This document shows positions 17,735 through 17,848 of a DNA stretch of 17,848 nt, piece after piece. Position 1 is the first letter of the stretch. Each line of letters begins with the position of its first letter. This stretch comes from Bryobacterales bacterium (GTDB taxonomy: Bacteria > Acidobacteriota > Terriglobia > Bryobacterales > Bryobacteraceae), in contig PLRZ01000214.1 of NCBI GenBank assembly GCA_003164075.1, positions 38,339 to 56,186 on the forward strand, in the 5' to 3' direction. A program made the position numbers and the translations under genes. Under the pieces are notes generated by a model. The model ran no database searches and was not told the origin of the DNA. It saw only the letters and a program-made list of their open reading frames with translations.

Positions 17735-17848
17735 TCAGTTCAGAACTCCTGATGTCGTGGAATTTGCAGTGAGCCCGCAGGTGGGGCAGGCGGTGCTCGC
17801 CGCCCGCCCGCGCCGAATTAGGTCCGCTGCTCGAATAGGATCGAGCGA
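17735..17848 (-). CDS. Possible C-terminal end of a gene running in from the right
   Basis: On the minus strand a frame is open from the window edge to a TGA at 17735-17737, giving 37 residues that end ...ACPTCGLTANSTTSGVLN. The CPTCG pair recalls the Fe-S or zinc cysteine pair of several families, IspG among them, but the match is too short to assign. It could be a decayed end or chance. Confidence 0.2.
   Translation of the reverse strand, partial: SLDPIRAADLIRRGRAASTACPTCGLTANSTTSGVLN

Overview
The window suggests an acidobacterium close to Candidatus Solibacter / Bryobacter (Bryobacterales). The main reason is two large secreted proteins that carry the Solibacter-type C-terminal domain (TIGR03437 as I recall it), here joined to IPT/TIG and Ig-like modules. 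The high GC content and the house-keeping gene sequences fit this. The assignment rests on recognising families; no search was run.

Layout. Positions 1-954 hold the 3' part of an iron-containing alcohol dehydrogenase, converging with a class I methyltransferase that ends in a zinc-ribbon-like tail (941-1780, minus). From 1914 a promoter and a perfect 18-bp palindrome precede an Rrf2-family Fe-S-type regulator, followed 33 bp later by clpP. A 15-bp hairpin separates clpP from a convergent two-gene operon (3163-5090, minus). That operon encodes an exported SH3/NlpC-P60 endopeptidase and, overlapping it by 4 bp, a dipeptide epimerase with a Tat-like leader. Together they look like a YkfC/YkfB-type murein-peptide pathway placed outside the cytoplasm.

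Positions 5232-14665 hold two divergent genes for very large secreted Ig/TIG proteins (858 and 1588 residues). Each ends in a GC-rich hairpin with a T-run. The larger one ends in three tandem Ig-like repeats.

Between the two divergent genes, at about 8060-9471, there is no working gene. The stretch is a heavily decayed copy of the block aquaporin - rplU - rpmA, whose better-preserved copy lies at about 14900-16456, downstream of the larger gene. The relic keeps gene order, orientation, upstream sequence and recognisable starts, but is full of substitutions and indels. The better copy has good rplU and rpmA genes, but its aquaporin gene also carries one frameshift. The relic appears to lack a base at the same spot.

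The window closes with obgE (16593-17609), set behind a terminator and a threefold 20-bp repeat, and then about 240 bp in which I recognise no gene with confidence. The most unusual content is the relic ribosomal-protein block, the shared aquaporin frameshift, and the paired giant surface or secreted proteins around the relic.
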